In this document: positions 1 to 11,887 of the stretch, one piece after another
Layout: each line of letters begins with the position of its first letter
How positions within the stretch are numbered: position 1 is the first letter of the stretch
Source: Antedon mediterranea
Taxonomy: Eukaryota > Echinodermata > Crinoidea > Comatulida > Antedonidae
Assembly (NCBI RefSeq): GCF_964355755.1
Contig: NC_092678.1
Span: forward strand, 23,850,365-23,914,364
Reading direction: 5' to 3'
Length of the DNA: 64,000 nt
Position numbers and translations under genes: made by a program
Notes under the pieces: generated by a model
Seen by the model: the letters and a program-made list of their open reading frames with translations, nothing else
Database searches by the model: none
What the model was told of the DNA's origin: nothing

Positions 1-491
1 TATAGACCACTTCTACCATGTTGATTAAACGGCGTATACTTGTTATGGAAGCTACATAATTATATTTGATACACGGCAACTGTATGGATGTTTTAATATG
101 CCATTATGGGACATTGGTTGTAAAAAGTAGTGGACCAAGAGGTGGTACTATGGTGATAGTGGAAGTCCACCATAATTAACGGTTGACCACGACAGTAAAA
201 TTTGTATGAAAGTTGAGGTCCTGGATGTGATGAATAAAGTGTACCAAATGGCATGAAATTACCATCGTGCGCAAATCATATCGGGTTTTTATTTATATAT
301 TGTACAAACAGAATGGTAGTCGAAAAAAACGTCAAAACAGTCTTTTTCCATCAAGGTTCAATGTTTGCGCCATTGGCGTTTCATACATAATTTTAATTTT
401 TAAAAAGTCACGTGTTATTGTTTTGGATTGCGTTGCAGATGCGAAGCGTGCAGACTTGTTTCTATACATTAACTTTACTTGCTAAAATAGG
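1..491. other. Upstream flank of the NUDT5-like gene
   Basis: No convincing coding exon is visible. Short open frames here have no recognisable motif. The stretch ends at the first coding exon (ATG at 492), so it should hold the promoter and 5' UTR, but I see no clear TATA or initiator. Intron 1 (537-1080) contains a stretch rich in ctag and taggc words at about 600-910. Confidence 0.4.
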
Positions 492-3409
492 ATGACTTGT
501 GAATCACAAGGCATGTCTGAATTCATCAAACAAGAGGTAATGTATGATATAAACACTCAGAGGCATTAGATTTGTTGTTTAACCCAAGCCACTGTCTTAG
601 CTAGGTCTTTAAGCTAGGCTCTACTACATTTACTTAGACCTACACTATCTAGGCTAGCTCTACCGTGATTGTTTACTACTCTACCCGCCGAACCGGAACG
701 GTTAAGGTAGAGGCCTATAGTACAAGGCCAAGGCTGCTATACCTAATCTAATGATATAGGTACTGTGTTTAATATTAGTTAGTTAGATTAGTTGTCTTGT
801 TTTGCTATCGCTACAGCACACACTTCGAAGCTTCCAAAGTTAGTATATACTTCTACTAGTAGAGTACTAGTAGTAGTAGGTCTAGCTGGCTAGCTAGGCT
901 AGTGTGTATAGGTTGCCTTCTAATTCTATCCATCAGAACGAATCGTAAAAGATACCGTTTATATATTGGACCACAATAATGCATTTAAAGTATTTTTTTA
1001 CTGTATTGGTGAGCTGAGCCATTATTTTTCAGTTTAATTGGCATTATTAAAATAAAATTTCTTATGTTATTTTTGTACAGACAATACACAAGGAAAAGTG
1101 GCTGTCACTGGAAAAGTACACATACAAAGATCCTAATGGACAGGAGAGGGTTTGGGAAGTGGTAGAAAGAACAACTAAATCCAAACAGAAAGATATTGGA
1201 GATGGTAAAAATTTAATCTCGGGGTCCAGGGTTCAATCTTCACCTAGTTAGTGCTATGATTGTAACTCATGATTGTTTTTATTACACTCCCTAAGCCTTA
1301 AATGAGACCAGGGAAGAGTTAAATTACAATAATTTAACTCTTCCCTGATGAGACTTGTAGTTAATAAGCATGATCATAGTTTATCCATCCCTGTAATTGG
1401 CAAGTTCTTTGCTGTTGGATATGTTGAAATGAAAACAAAATCCAGAAACTTATATCATGAAAGAAGACACCTATTTATTCAATATTATGGTATTAATACC
1501 ATAAGTATAATGTACTGCACTTATTACTCAAGGCTAAATCAATCATCGGATTTGAAATGATCTTTAAGGTTGTACTGTAGTATAGTACAAGGTAGCATGA
1601 TTAGTCAGCCTAAGCTATGACTATTCACTAAATAACTGTATACTTGAACTTTACACTGTAAATGCACTGTTATCTGTTTCTTTTTACACAGCTGTGGGTA
1701 TTGTAGCAATTTTAAAGAGGGCGCTGCATCATGATTGTATATTACTTGTCAGGCAATACCGCCCTCCTATCAAAGGATATTGCATTGAGTTCCCAGCAGG
1801 TATGAAAGGCTATTATATTTATTTTGTAATAATAATTATAATACGTTGTACAATACAAGTACATTCTTTGTGTATTTATTTATATTATACACTATTTATT
1901 TCTCAGGTTTGATTGACAAGAATGAAACTCCATCAGAAGCAGCAATAAGAGAACTTAAGGAGGAGACAGGGTATAGTGGCATAATAGAAAGTGTCTCACC
2001 TGGTAAGATTGCATGCTGACCTCAAAGTACACCAACATTGTCCAACGGGCCTTTATGCAATTTATTCACTTGTCGATTATTTAAATAGTCTTTGCATGGA
2101 CCCCCAATATTTAGACATAAAATTAAGATGGTAAAGATGCACAATTTAAATAATATATGTTCTATACTAATCAATAAAAATAATAACCATCTTTGTATTG
2201 TAATTAATTTTTCTTATCTTAGTTGTCTCGTTGGATCCTGGTCTTTCTGCTTCTACTATCCACCTTGTTAACATGAGGGTAATGAACTTTTTGATTATTT
2301 GTTTTATAATTTAATGCATTCAATATATTTTGGTTAGGTGCAGTGTTTAATAATTCAGCATTGAAATGTCTTACCAACTTAGCCAACCAACCATTGGTAT
2401 ATAGTCAAATATTTGAAGAAAATGTTCTATATTCATATGGTCTATTAATAAGCATTAGTGTTATGCAATTTCATTTGTCAATTCCAGTTTGTGTACTCTT
2501 GTTAATAAAATTTATTGAAAATGGGAATATGAAGAAGGTAAAAATGATTTTCTGTCTCTATTTTAGATTGATGGAGATGATTCAATCAATAGGAAACCTG
2601 TTAGCAACCCAGGTACGTTAAGAACTCTACTTTCACTACCCAGTTACCTTAAGAATGCTACTTAGGCAACCCAGGTACATTAAGAACGCTACTGAACTGT
2701 AGCTTGAATGAGTTTTGCCCAACCTGACATGTGAAAACAGTTCACCAAAATTAGTAAAAAGGTTCATCTGGATCTATGTATAGTATTCAAGTAATTTTTC
2801 TTTTGGATGATCAAAAGTCAAATAAAATTCTTAAAACGAAAGCTAGAGTAAAAACGTAAGTTTTACGATTTTTATTTGACTTTGAATCATCCAAAAGAAA
2901 AATTACTTGAATAGTTCACCAAAACATTGGTAAAATCAGCAAACAGGTATAAACATTTGGTTTATTGGAGTACAACATAGTTGTTGTGTTTTATTCACTT
3001 TAATACACTTTATCTTGTAGATGATGGAGAGTTTATAGAGGTGTTTGTGGTTCCAGTCAACGAACTACGATTACGATTGGACAGTAAGTATTTTTTTGAA
3101 ACATATAATTAAAACAATTGAGTTTTGAAAAAATTGATTGTTTGAATGAAAGTCAATTCCTCCTATTGTACCTTCTCTCAAACTAGTATTTCAAATAACA
3201 ATTTCTGTACCATGGTTAATGAATGTAAAAATTATGAGTCATATTTATTGAGGAAATGGTTTATAGGAAGTACTGAATTGGCTTAAATATTAAGCTTAGT
3301 TTTTAATTTTATTTTTTTAGAATATGCAAGTAAAGGAGATTTGATTGATGCTCGTGTTTACACCTATGCCTTGCTACTGGACCAACAAAATCATCCTACA
3401 GAGCTATAA
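492..3409 (+). CDS. NUDT5: NUDT5-like ADP-sugar pyrophosphatase, eight coding exons
   Basis: Nudix hydrolase that should cleave ADP-ribose and related ADP-sugars to AMP and sugar phosphate in cytosol or nucleus. Exons read from the sequence are 492-536, 1081-1204, 1692-1799, 1907-2002, 2223-2278, 2567-2612, 3021-3083 and 3321-3409. All introns are GT-AG and the phases join without a stop, giving 208 residues against about 219 in human NUDT5. The Nudix box spans exons 3-4: [17 protein letters not shown] followed by KEETGY fits G-x5-E-x7-REU-x-EE-x-GU with every acidic metal ligand present. The family-typical RQYRPP and FPAG motifs precede it, and D-P-G-L-S and D-G-E-F-I-E-V follow. The C-terminus [11 protein letters not shown] matches the family. 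Exon 1 (45 nt) is the least certain because it rests on one ATG and a donor. It is the only non-TRIM gene at this end and is transcribed opposite to the array. Confidence 0.9.
2784..2913. repeat. Short foldback/MITE-like inverted repeat in NUDT5 intron 6
   Basis: Arms at 2784-2827 and 2869-2913 are near-perfect reverse complements of about 44 nt (tattcaagtaatttttcttt and its complement), around a 41-nt centre. Similar gttcaccaaaa words lie just outside both ends. It resembles a small non-autonomous element. Confidence 0.7.
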
Positions 3410-4983
3410 AGCAAGAAGAAGTCTAGACAGTAGAGGGTGAGAGGGCTCTACTACTGGGTTCCCCTTGCTACTGGACTGGACAAAATCAGATTATGAAGTT
3501 TGATAGTTGGAAATGAATTGTTGAAATTAACGGGTGACAGAGAAGTTCTGTGTTTCGATTGCTGCTTTCTTCTTTTTTAAAAGTATTTCAGATTGTTTTC
3601 TCATTTCAAAATTTTACTTCATCCTTAATCCTGAACATCTAAATATTCTGAAGGTTTTGAATTTTAATTATTGTTATAATCAACAACTCTAGTATTAAAT
3701 ATATATTTTAAATCAGTGTTTATATATTTTCTTTTGTCGTCAGTTTGTCGGAATATTTGTTTCCTTTATTGGTTGATTTTATCGTTCAACCTGGTAATTT
3801 AGATTTAGAATTATTAACAAGTTTTCATATTAGATTTAAGATATTTCATATTCCATTAATAAATGAAAGTTGTGTTTGGCATCATCTCACTCACAAATTC
3901 AACAAAATTGTTTTGTAGTTCCAATCCTATATGTTATATTAATTTCAACTCATCTTGTCCTGCTCCAAACAACCAAGCATGCTGAGTTTGTAGACAGGAA
4001 ATGTTGTACATCCTATAATACTAATGTCAAAACTAGTAGATACTACAAATCTGGTTGATTTTCAGCAATATACCGTAATGAATATACACATAAATAATCA
4101 CACAAGTACAGTAGGTTTATTGAAATGTATCAACTTTTAATTCAAGTAAAATGAGAAAAACATTGTCTAAATTTAAGCCTACTAATCACCAAAGTATATA
4201 TATATATTTATTAGATTTAGACTAAAACACAGTTGAATTAATTATTATGTAAATTATATTTCTCTCCAGATGAAAACAAAAATTGTCTAATCAGCAAAAT
4301 AAACCAAAATACGGTTGAACTATTTCATTAATTTGTCATTAATTCTACTCAAGTAAATAATTGAAACTAAATATAATGCAACGATTTAAGAATGAGAGTT
4401 ACCTACAGTAATTAATGTAATATTTATATGACTTAATATAAACAAATTCAAATATAGCTGAACAATACAAAATATATTATATGCAAATATGATATTATAC
4501 AGTATTATACTGCTGTTATTCGTCATTACATAATAAAGTTCCACAGCATTCAAGCGAAAGGATCTATATAATATTAGCTTTCGTGACGTGATGTCATATT
4601 GGCAATATGCATATGAGTAATAAACCTGTTAGTTAACGTTAGATAATAGTTCCACAGCATTCAAGTGAAAATATAATGTACTATACTAAAAATATCTAAG
4701 ACTGCTAACAAATTTCCAGACTTATTCAAGCCAGCACACTTAGGTTCTATATAATATTAGCTTTCATGGCTTGTCATATTGAGAAATTTGCATATGAGTC
4801 ATTTTATCGCAAAAATATACAAATAAAATTAAAATGATTATTTATTCTAGATAATAGCATAGAGATAATATCTCTATGATAATAGTAAGCCTAATGTATG
4901 CATAAGATCACTGCAACAATTATATATTTATATATTTCTGTTGTAAGGTTATTAATGTGTTGTTATGCTTATTTAACTATTAT
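3410..4983. other. 3' flank of TRIM copy A (array unit sequence)
   Basis: No gene seen. The stretch is paralogous to the flanks downstream of copies B (12236-13892), D (22741-24159) and E (37960-39386). Shared blocks include ggaaatgaattgttg followed by aacgggtgacagag, tttgtcggaatatttgtttc, and gcatatgagta before the stop codon. Unit sequence therefore begins within about 60 bases of the NUDT5 stop, which marks the left edge of the duplicated array. Confidence 0.7.
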
Positions 4984-7158
4984 TTAATAATTAAATATTT
5001 TTACTGTTTTATCACCGTTATTTGTCACTGCCAGTCTACGTGGATGGTGTGACAAGATGCATAATCCATGAGGATCGTTGATTCCATCTTTTTTCTTATC
5101 AATCCTTTTAATAAACTGTCCACTATTACTAAATAGCTGTAGTTTGTGACTACTTGATATTATGATATTGTCATCATCATCAACTACTACTCCTTTTGGG
5201 TGCTTCACCGTACCATCTTCATTAGCTTCATTGATAAGTTCTTTGATAAACTTTCCCCCCTTATCAAATAGTTTTAAGCAATGCTTGATATTGTAAAGTA
5301 CAAGAATATGTCCTTGTCTTGTAATGGCGACATCCGAGATGTTTGGACATTTAAGACCCGTACAATCACATTCTGCTATTTTCTTAATCAGCTTGCCACT
5401 TTCAATGTTAAACATGGCTACATCTTCATTATTAGCCACATATATGACACTTGATGCTTCATCTACATGGATACCACGTAGATTTTTCAACACTCCCTGA
5501 TCACCAAATGATTTAATCACCTCGCCATTCATAGTGCATATTGTGATGCATTTATTACTACAATCACTGAATGCTATATTACCATTGTTCATTGTGTACA
5601 TTCTGTTTACTTGCATACCTTCTGATAGTGTAACCTTGCCGATGTCTTCACCTGATTCCTTGTATTTGTGAATGACATTGTCCTTATAGGATACACCCAA
5701 GCAATTATCGTCTAAAAAAACTACATCACGAACTTTAACATTGTCTATTTTTATCGTTTTTAATAATCTTTCCTGTACTTTGATACTCATTGGTGACTTC
5801 TTAATGTGTTCACCATCAACTCTAACATCAACCTTGCAAATCCCTGCACTTGTACATCTACCTATCACAGTATAGTCACCATTGATGTCTTCTTCTACTT
5901 CAGGGATGATAGTTTTTCCTGTTGGTTGTGTCAATGTAACTTTTAAGTCATTTGTATTTATTTCACTTTCATCAGTTTTAATTATTTTGACAGAGATTGA
6001 TTCACCGACTGTCACGTTATAATCTCCTCTTAATTCTAAGCGGTCAGCTGTCCTTCCCGTAACAATTCCAATATCCTTCTGCAATGAAATAATTTGTTGA
6101 CTGTTTTTAACAAACTTAATCTCTGCATCATATGTTAGTTTAGACACTTCATTGATCCTATCATCTAACGCTCTAATGACGTCATTACCGGATAACATTG
6201 CCGTTGCTTCGTTGCCCTTCCCTAGGTGATGAAGCAAATTGATGTTAGTGTTTATAAACGATACAGTCGTTGTCACATCTTCTATGTCAGCATCAGTTGT
6301 CTTCCTCTTTATTTTGTACATTGCATCCACTTCACTTTTCAATTTGTCTCCACTGTCTTTTATTCTTCTTACCAATTCCTCTACATGATTTTCAATTCCT
6401 CTCAAACTCTTTTCCCTCTTTGCATCTAGTTTTGTAACATCATCAGTCATTACTTTAAGGTCGTCATTCAATCTATCTGTACATTGTTTAGCAACTTTCT
6501 CCAATTCCGCTGATTTTTGTTTAAATGTTTTAAACGCGTCTGTTATGCTGATTATGGTGTGTTTGTCCTTTCCTTCCCATTCCTTGTGATCCATGAGTTG
6601 GCAGTGTATACAAATGGCAACATCGCATATTTTACAAAACACAGTTAAAGGTTCATTGTGGATAGAACACAGAGGTGGATGCATCGCATTGATTTCACTG
6701 ACACTCATAGATTGAACATCTTCTACTGAATGCAACTTGTGATTTTTGCAAGCTCGAATATTCTTATGAGCACCACTACAATTCTGGCACAAATATTGTC
6801 TGCAATCCTGACAGTAGGTTTTAGCTTTACCTTCCTTTCCACAAATACATTTGGTCTGATCTGTATTTGTGAACTGTTCAATTGTTTCTAATAGATTATT
6901 CAGAAAAGTGTTGGGTGGTAGTTTCTTTAGACCACCCTCTGGAATCTGATAAGATTTTGAGCAAGTTGGACAGGTTTCTTTCTTATTTTTTTTCAACCAG
7001 TTGTCAAGACAACCCAAACAGAAGCTGTGAAGACATGTTAAGGTTCTGGGTTCGTTGAGTCTATTTAAGCATATTTGGCACTCTAGAACCTTCTCATCGA
7101 TATCTTCTAGAAATTTAGCCAAATCACCACCGGTAGCCATCTTACCACCGCTAGCCAT
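4984..7158 (-). CDS. TRIM copy A, TRIM2/3/71-like RING E3 ligase, intact
   Basis: 724 residues from one open exon. The RING finger has C27, C30, C42, H44, C47, C50, C63 and C66, the full C3HC4 set. B-box 1 covers about 104-145, with C104, C106, C116, C119, C124, C127 and later Cys/His residues. B-box 2 is about 162-205, followed by a coiled coil to about 290. A filamin-type Ig repeat lies at about 370-462 (DYTVIGRCTSAGICKVDV). The C-terminus is a beta-propeller of NHL/YWTD-like blades ending KTVKIFNY. This order is that of class VII TRIMs, which ubiquitinate targets captured by the propeller. The start at 7158 is chosen because a splice acceptor (caattcacag before atc) lies 11 nt upstream and MASGGK is conserved in C. 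Copy A differs from the others in B-box 1 (QNCSGAHKNIRACKNHK) and in the filamin repeat (ESISVKIIKTDESEIN), so it is the most divergent open copy. Confidence 0.9.
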   Translation of the reverse strand: MASGGKMATGGDLAKFLEDIDEKVLECQICLNRLNEPRTLTCLHSFCLGCLDNWLKKNKKETCPTCSKSYQIPEGGLKKLPPNTFLNNLLETIEQFTNTDQTKCICGKEGKAKTYCQDCRQYLCQNCSGAHKNIRACKNHKLHSVEDVQSMSVSEINAMHPPLCSIHNEPLTVFCKICDVAICIHCQLMDHKEWEGKDKHTIISITDAFKTFKQKSAELEKVAKQCTDRLNDDLKVMTDDVTKLDAKREKSLRGIENHVEELVRRIKDSGDKLKSEVDAMYKIKRKTTDADIEDVTTTVSFINTNINLLHHLGKGNEATAMLSGNDVIRALDDRINEVSKLTYDAEIKFVKNSQQIISLQKDIGIVTGRTADRLELRGDYNVTVGESISVKIIKTDESEINTNDLKVTLTQPTGKTIIPEVEEDINGDYTVIGRCTSAGICKVDVRVDGEHIKKSPMSIKVQERLLKTIKIDNVKVRDVVFLDDNCLGVSYKDNVIHKYKESGEDIGKVTLSEGMQVNRMYTMNNGNIAFSDCSNKCITICTMNGEVIKSFGDQGVLKNLRGIHVDEASSVIYVANNEDVAMFNIESGKLIKKIAECDCTGLKCPNISDVAITRQGHILVLYNIKHCLKLFDKGGKFIKELINEANEDGTVKHPKGVVVDDDDNIIISSSHKLQLFSNSGQFIKRIDKKKDGINDPHGLCILSHHPRRLAVTNNGDKTVKIFNY

Positions 7159-8640
7159 CTTGAGTTGATCTGTGAATTGATAATTGCCTATAATGGTTAT
7201 TTTCCTTTTATTTTAATTGTGTTTACATTGTGAAATACATTTAATAATTCACATAGTTTATTGTCTTTCATTTTTGCGTGCTCACTTGATATTTTGTAAA
7301 GATACATTATTGCGTAAGTCTATCACTATAATGTAGACAAGCCCAATTGCTGAGATCTAACAAATGGTTCCGATATGAATTAATAGTGTTTAATTTTGGT
7401 TATTGTGACGTTAGTGTATTTATATTATTACCAGAGCATAACTGGTTCTTTTGTGTACATACTGTCGATATGATCGGAGGGAGGCAGTTAAATGGACACG
7501 TATACAATAACATACCATACCATACTTATAACAATAATAAAAGGTATTGGATAGAATTGATAGTTCCGTCTTATTTTAATTGTGTTTACATTGTGAAATA
7601 CATTTACGATTTCGCAGAGTTTATTGTCTTTCATTTTTGCGTGCTCACTTGATATTTTGTAAAGATACATATGGACCTAGTCTGTTAGTATGTAGACAAG
7701 CCCAATTGCTGAGATTTAAAAAATGGTTCCAATATGAATTTAGTGTTTATTCATGATTCTTGTGACGTTGGTGTAGGCCTATATATTTTACCAGAGCATG
7801 ACTGGTTCTTTTTTCTACTATTGATATTATCACAAAATAACATTCCGGGGAGCTAGGTACATGGACACGTATACAATTAAGATAGGCCTACCATACTTAT
7901 AAAAATGAGAATAGGTATTTTAACCCACTCTTCTCATAGGGCTATATCATGTACTTCTACCAAAATGTATCGCAGCCTTTTGTTTAAGTTGATAGTAATA
8001 TTTTATTTACAAATCCTTGGAAGTCTCGGCCAATCAGTAGGGCCTATACTCTGAAGTTTAGAAATCGATCGGTCATGTGACATTTGTCGTGACGTCAACA
8101 ATCACACCCAGAATATTATTAAACTGGATTAGTGCTTATTTTTGTTCGCTGTGTATTAAAACTGACGATTATGCAGTTACCTTACAAAAGTATAATGCAT
8201 ATTCGTGAGATTATTCAATATTTTGGCATAACATTAAGCATCGAAAATGAAGATGATCAATTTTATATTTAAAACTGAATCATACAATTGCGTTTATTGA
8301 TAAAATACTAGAAAACTGGGTCCTTATCCGAACCAGAATACGATAAAATGGTCTAAGAACTTAAATAACTTACCTTTTGATAAGATTAGTGTCTTGATGT
8401 TCTTGTAGACAGGTGCAAATGCTCCCAGGTCTAAGGTGAAACAAGATGGTTCGGATATGAAATCAAGTTTTTAGTTCTGGTTCATGTGACAGTGGTGTAT
8501 TTGTATATGATTAGCATGATTGATTCTTTTATGTACAGACTATTGATAAGAACACAACATATGCCTTACACGGAAACGTTACAAATTATCGGCATCCATT
8601 TGTTCTAAAATGTTTTCCATTTTACGAATATTAAGAATAC
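7159..8640 (-). promoter_or_regulatory. 5' region of TRIM A: duplicated proximal module, intron, distal noncoding exon
   Basis: On the minus strand a probable noncoding first exon ends at 8374 with donor tcaaaag/gtaagt, and the acceptor lies at 7170-7171 just before the ATG. The region between holds an E-box-type gtcatgtgac and a CRE-like tgacgtca (8062-8100). The proximal block (ttgcgtgctcacttgatatt to gcataactggttctttt) occurs twice in tandem, at about 7200-7470 and 7565-7815. This doubling is seen only in copy A. No ATG occurs in the distal exon. The transcription start cannot be fixed from sequence alone. Confidence 0.6.
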
Positions 8641-8892
8641 AGAATACAGAAATGTATTGGTCCAAAAGGAAATTCGTTTCGTTAACAAGCTCTCAAACAA
8701 TTAATTAAAAATATATAAAAAGTCATGAATACAAAAATACAAGATCAATAAAAATACGAATAAACATCAAACATTGACAAAAATATAAAAATACTATATC
8801 GTAACATATAAATATATATATATATCTCCATTGAGATCCAGCCACTGATACCCACAGCATTGTCATTTTTTCAGTAATTTGCCTTTGGATTT
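8641..8892. other. AT-rich junction left of foldback element 1
   Basis: Simple A/T-rich DNA with short ata runs, starting just after the unit word tttacgaatatt. No coding or RNA feature seen. The array resumes near 11888, so this is the left edge of a block of inserted DNA. Confidence 0.4.
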
Positions 8893-10738
8893 ATATATAT
8901 GGTTCTAGGACACCTACCCCCTGGACAGTTATCCCCCGGATGTTTACCACCCGGACAACTACTCCCCGGACAACTACTCCCCGGACAACTACCCCCTTAG
9001 GACAACTACCCCCCGGACAACTACTCCCCGGACAACTACCCCCTTAGGACAATTACCCCCTTAGGATAACAACCCCCCGGACAACTACCCCCCGGACAAC
9101 TACCCCCTTAGGACAACTACCCCCTTAGGACAACTACCCCCCGGGTAACTACCCCCCGGTCAACTAACCCCCGGTCAACTACCCCCCGGTCAACTAACCC
9201 CCGGTCAACTACCCCCCATCCCCCTCCCAATCCAAAAGTAGACAAATATATAGGACCGGTTTCTGTAAAAATGAAATCATCTGTTTTTAACGGGAGACCT
9301 ATATTTGGGTCTCCCTTTTCGTATATTAGGGTCTCCCTTTTCGTATAGTGGGGTCTCCCTTTCGTATAGTGGGGTCTCCCTTTTCGTACGTGGGTCTCCC
9401 TTTTCGTATATTTAGGTCTCCCTTTTCGTATTGGGTCTCGGGTCTCTGGTCTCTGATCTCGGGTCTCTTGTTTCGAAACACCCGTTTTTAACCGATTATT
9501 CTGTTTAACAACACGCTAGACCCTAGATGTGCTAGATTTAAAGTACCGTATTTATTGAAAAAACGGCCTGGGCTGTTTATTGTTTAGGTGGTTTTTAGGT
9601 GGACATTTATTGGAAGAAAGTTGTTTATTCAATGGGAGGGGGTATAATCTAATGGAAATAGACGCCGATTATTCCATATGATGTGTCATGGGAGTGACAT
9701 GGTCACCGTTTATTTGAGGGGAATTTATTTAAAGATTATTATTTATTCGGTGAGTGAACATTGAGGTCAAATATCAAAAGTGATATTATTCTTCAAGTGT
9801 ACAAAAATACAAATGACAAATTTGAGACAAAAATTAATTCTTTTAAGACCAGTGGTTATCGAAGCATTGTCCTGACGCAAAAATTATTATTATTATTAGC
9901 GAACCCAGTAAACTTTACAGTAAATACAGGGAGTACTATATAATACGTTCGACTATCCTATGATCATGTGTGACAATCTTCAGTTTATACCAGGCTATAT
10001 TTATGTTCAATCTTTTACTTTTGTTTACAATAATGAATAGTATTTCGTCAAAGTAACGAATTAAAATATAGTTATTAATTCCTATTATACGCTGCTGCAG
10101 AGTCAGGTTGTTGAATGGTCTGGGTGGTAGTTGTCCGTCCGGGGGGTAGTTGTTCTAAAGGGATAGTTTTCTGGGTGGTAGTTGTCCAGGGGTTAGTTGT
10201 CCTACGGAGGTAGTTGTCCTAAAAGATTATTTGCCCTCGGAGTATTGTCCAGGTCCAGGAGGTAGGTAGTTGTCCTATGGGGAGTATTGTGTCAGAGGCA
10301 GTTGTCCGCGGGGTAATTACCCGGGGGGGGGGGGGGTAATTGTCAGGGGGTAATTGTTCCTAGGGGGTAATTGTTCCTAGGGGTAATTGTTCCTAGGGGG
10401 TAATTGTCCGGGGGTAGTTGTCCAGGGGGTAGTTGTCCAGGGGTTAGTTGTCCTACGGAGGTAGTTGTCCTAAAAGATTATTTTCCCTCGGAGTATTGTC
10501 CAGGAAGTAGTTGTCCTACGGGGAGTATTGTGTCAGAGGTAGTTGTCCGCGGGGTAATTACCCGGGGGGGGGGGGGTAATTGTCCGGGGGGTAATTGTCC
10601 GGGGGGTAATTGTTCCTAGGGGTAATTGTCCGGGGGGTAGTTGTCCAGGGGGTAGTTGTCCTAAGGTGGTGGTTGCCCGGGGGGTAGTTTTCCGGGGGGT
10701 AAATGTCCAGGGGGTGAATATCCGGATACGATATATAT
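8893..10738. mobile_element. Foldback element 1 with inverted 15-bp tandem-repeat arms
   Basis: The left arm (about 8900-9215) is a tandem array of ggacaactactcccc and variants. The right arm (about 10110-10730) is its reverse complement (ggggtagttgtcc units). The ends are also inverted: atatatatggttctaggaca on the left against ctatatatatcgtatccgga read from the right. The centre (9240-10100) has no long coding frame. It includes a second minisatellite and a tgtttatt-rich stretch. Arms made of short tandem repeats in inverted orientation define foldback transposons (Drosophila FB, sea-urchin TU, the latter with 15-bp repeats). It is non-autonomous as seen here. G runs of 13 at 10324 and 10564 may be assembly-sensitive. 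Confidence 0.7.
9290..9465. repeat. Minisatellite of gggtctcccttttcgtata units
   Basis: About eight imperfect copies of an 18-20 bp unit, decaying into gggtctc-only copies at the right. It lies in the centre of foldback element 1. Confidence 0.75.
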
Positions 10739-10778
10739 AGCAGTGTTATATACAGTTAAAACAAATTAAATTTTCAAT

Positions 10779-11879
10779 CTATCTTTTAATAGTTGCGTTA
10801 TATAAATGGCAAGAATTTGGAACAAATGACTTTCGAAGACAATCTCCTCTTAGTGGACGTAGCCTGATATCAGATCTGTTTAAAACATAGTACTTATTTA
10901 GTGGGTGTGTGTGGTCATTCATAATTATGTTAATTTTATGTAATACTCTTTTTTCATATGTTTGTTGAATAGTTGGTAGGTCAGAGCCAATAATTTTGCC
11001 TGCACGCAACTCGTTCTAATTTTTCTTTGTTCTCATTTGTATATGATATTAAACTAATAGTTAAAACACTTTGCACTATAGCCCTATAGAACATCGTTAA
11101 TATATTATTATAAATTTTATATAGTTTTAGTTTTCTTAAGAAATATAGCCTTTGATTTACACGGTATTTATTTGAGTATTAAATTTGAGACCTTTGTCAA
11201 TAGTGGTTCCTAAGTATTTTTGTTCGCCTACTTGATCTATTTCTACACCTTTAATAATTAACTTATCATGTCCAAACATTTTACGTCTTGTATCAAATAC
11301 TATTTCTTTAGTTTTGTTTTTATTTAGTTGTAGGTAGTTTGTGTCACACCAGTCCACAAATTTGTCAACCTCATTTGTGTACGGTGACGCATCTGCTCCA
11401 CGAAGATAACCGGAGATTACAGTATTATCCGTGTATTTTATTATTGAGGTTGTACTGCCTACGTTTCATAGTCGGAAGTATATAGTGAAAACAAAAACGG
11501 CGAAAGGACGCATCCTTGTGGTGCTCCCGTATTGCAAAGCGTTGTGCTGGAAACGTTGCTGTCCATGCGAACGTATTGAGGTCTCTGTTGCAGAAAGTCC
11601 ATGGTCAGAAGTGAGAGGTTGGGATTAATATCCATCCCTCGTAATTTTCTAATCAACAAATGCGTTTGTAAGCAATTAAAAGCGCTCGAAAAGTCAACGA
11701 AGAGTGCCCTGACAAACGTATTCCTAATGTCAATATGCTGAAAAATATTATGCAAGAAAAGAAGAATAGCATCATCAGTTCCTCTCTTGGGTCGGTAGGC
11801 AAATTGAGTAGGATCAATCGATACGCCCTCTTGGTCAAGTATACGATTCAAAATAATGCGTTCAAAACACTTCATAACA
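10779..11879 (-). pseudogene. CR1/L2-type LINE reverse transcriptase, 5'-truncated and dead
   Basis: Three minus-strand pieces in order form the C-terminal half of a LINE ORF2. Piece 11459-11875 carries the fingers/palm motifs QFAYRPKRGTDDA, ALFVDFSSAFN and GAPQGCVLSPFLF. A frameshift follows. The frame with FVDWCDTNYLQLNKNKTKE continues to 11157, and 10779-11009 is the typical tail (MRAGKIIGSDLP to KSFVPNSC). The catalytic Y-x-D-D position reads YTDN, so the second aspartate is lost. Together these show an old inactive copy. The first half of ORF2, including the endonuclease, is missing. Confidence 0.8.
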
Positions 11880-11887
11880 TTTGAAGC

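Noticed and set aside
267-485. 72-residue frame upstream of NUDT5
   Set aside because: No homology or motif; overlaps the expected promoter/5' UTR.
9761-9943. 60-residue frame inside foldback element 1 as a transposase
   Set aside because: Too short, no DDE or other motif; AT-rich chance frame.
10404-10619. Gly/Cys/Pro-rich frame
   Set aside because: Translation of the gggggtagttgtcc minisatellite arm, not a gene.
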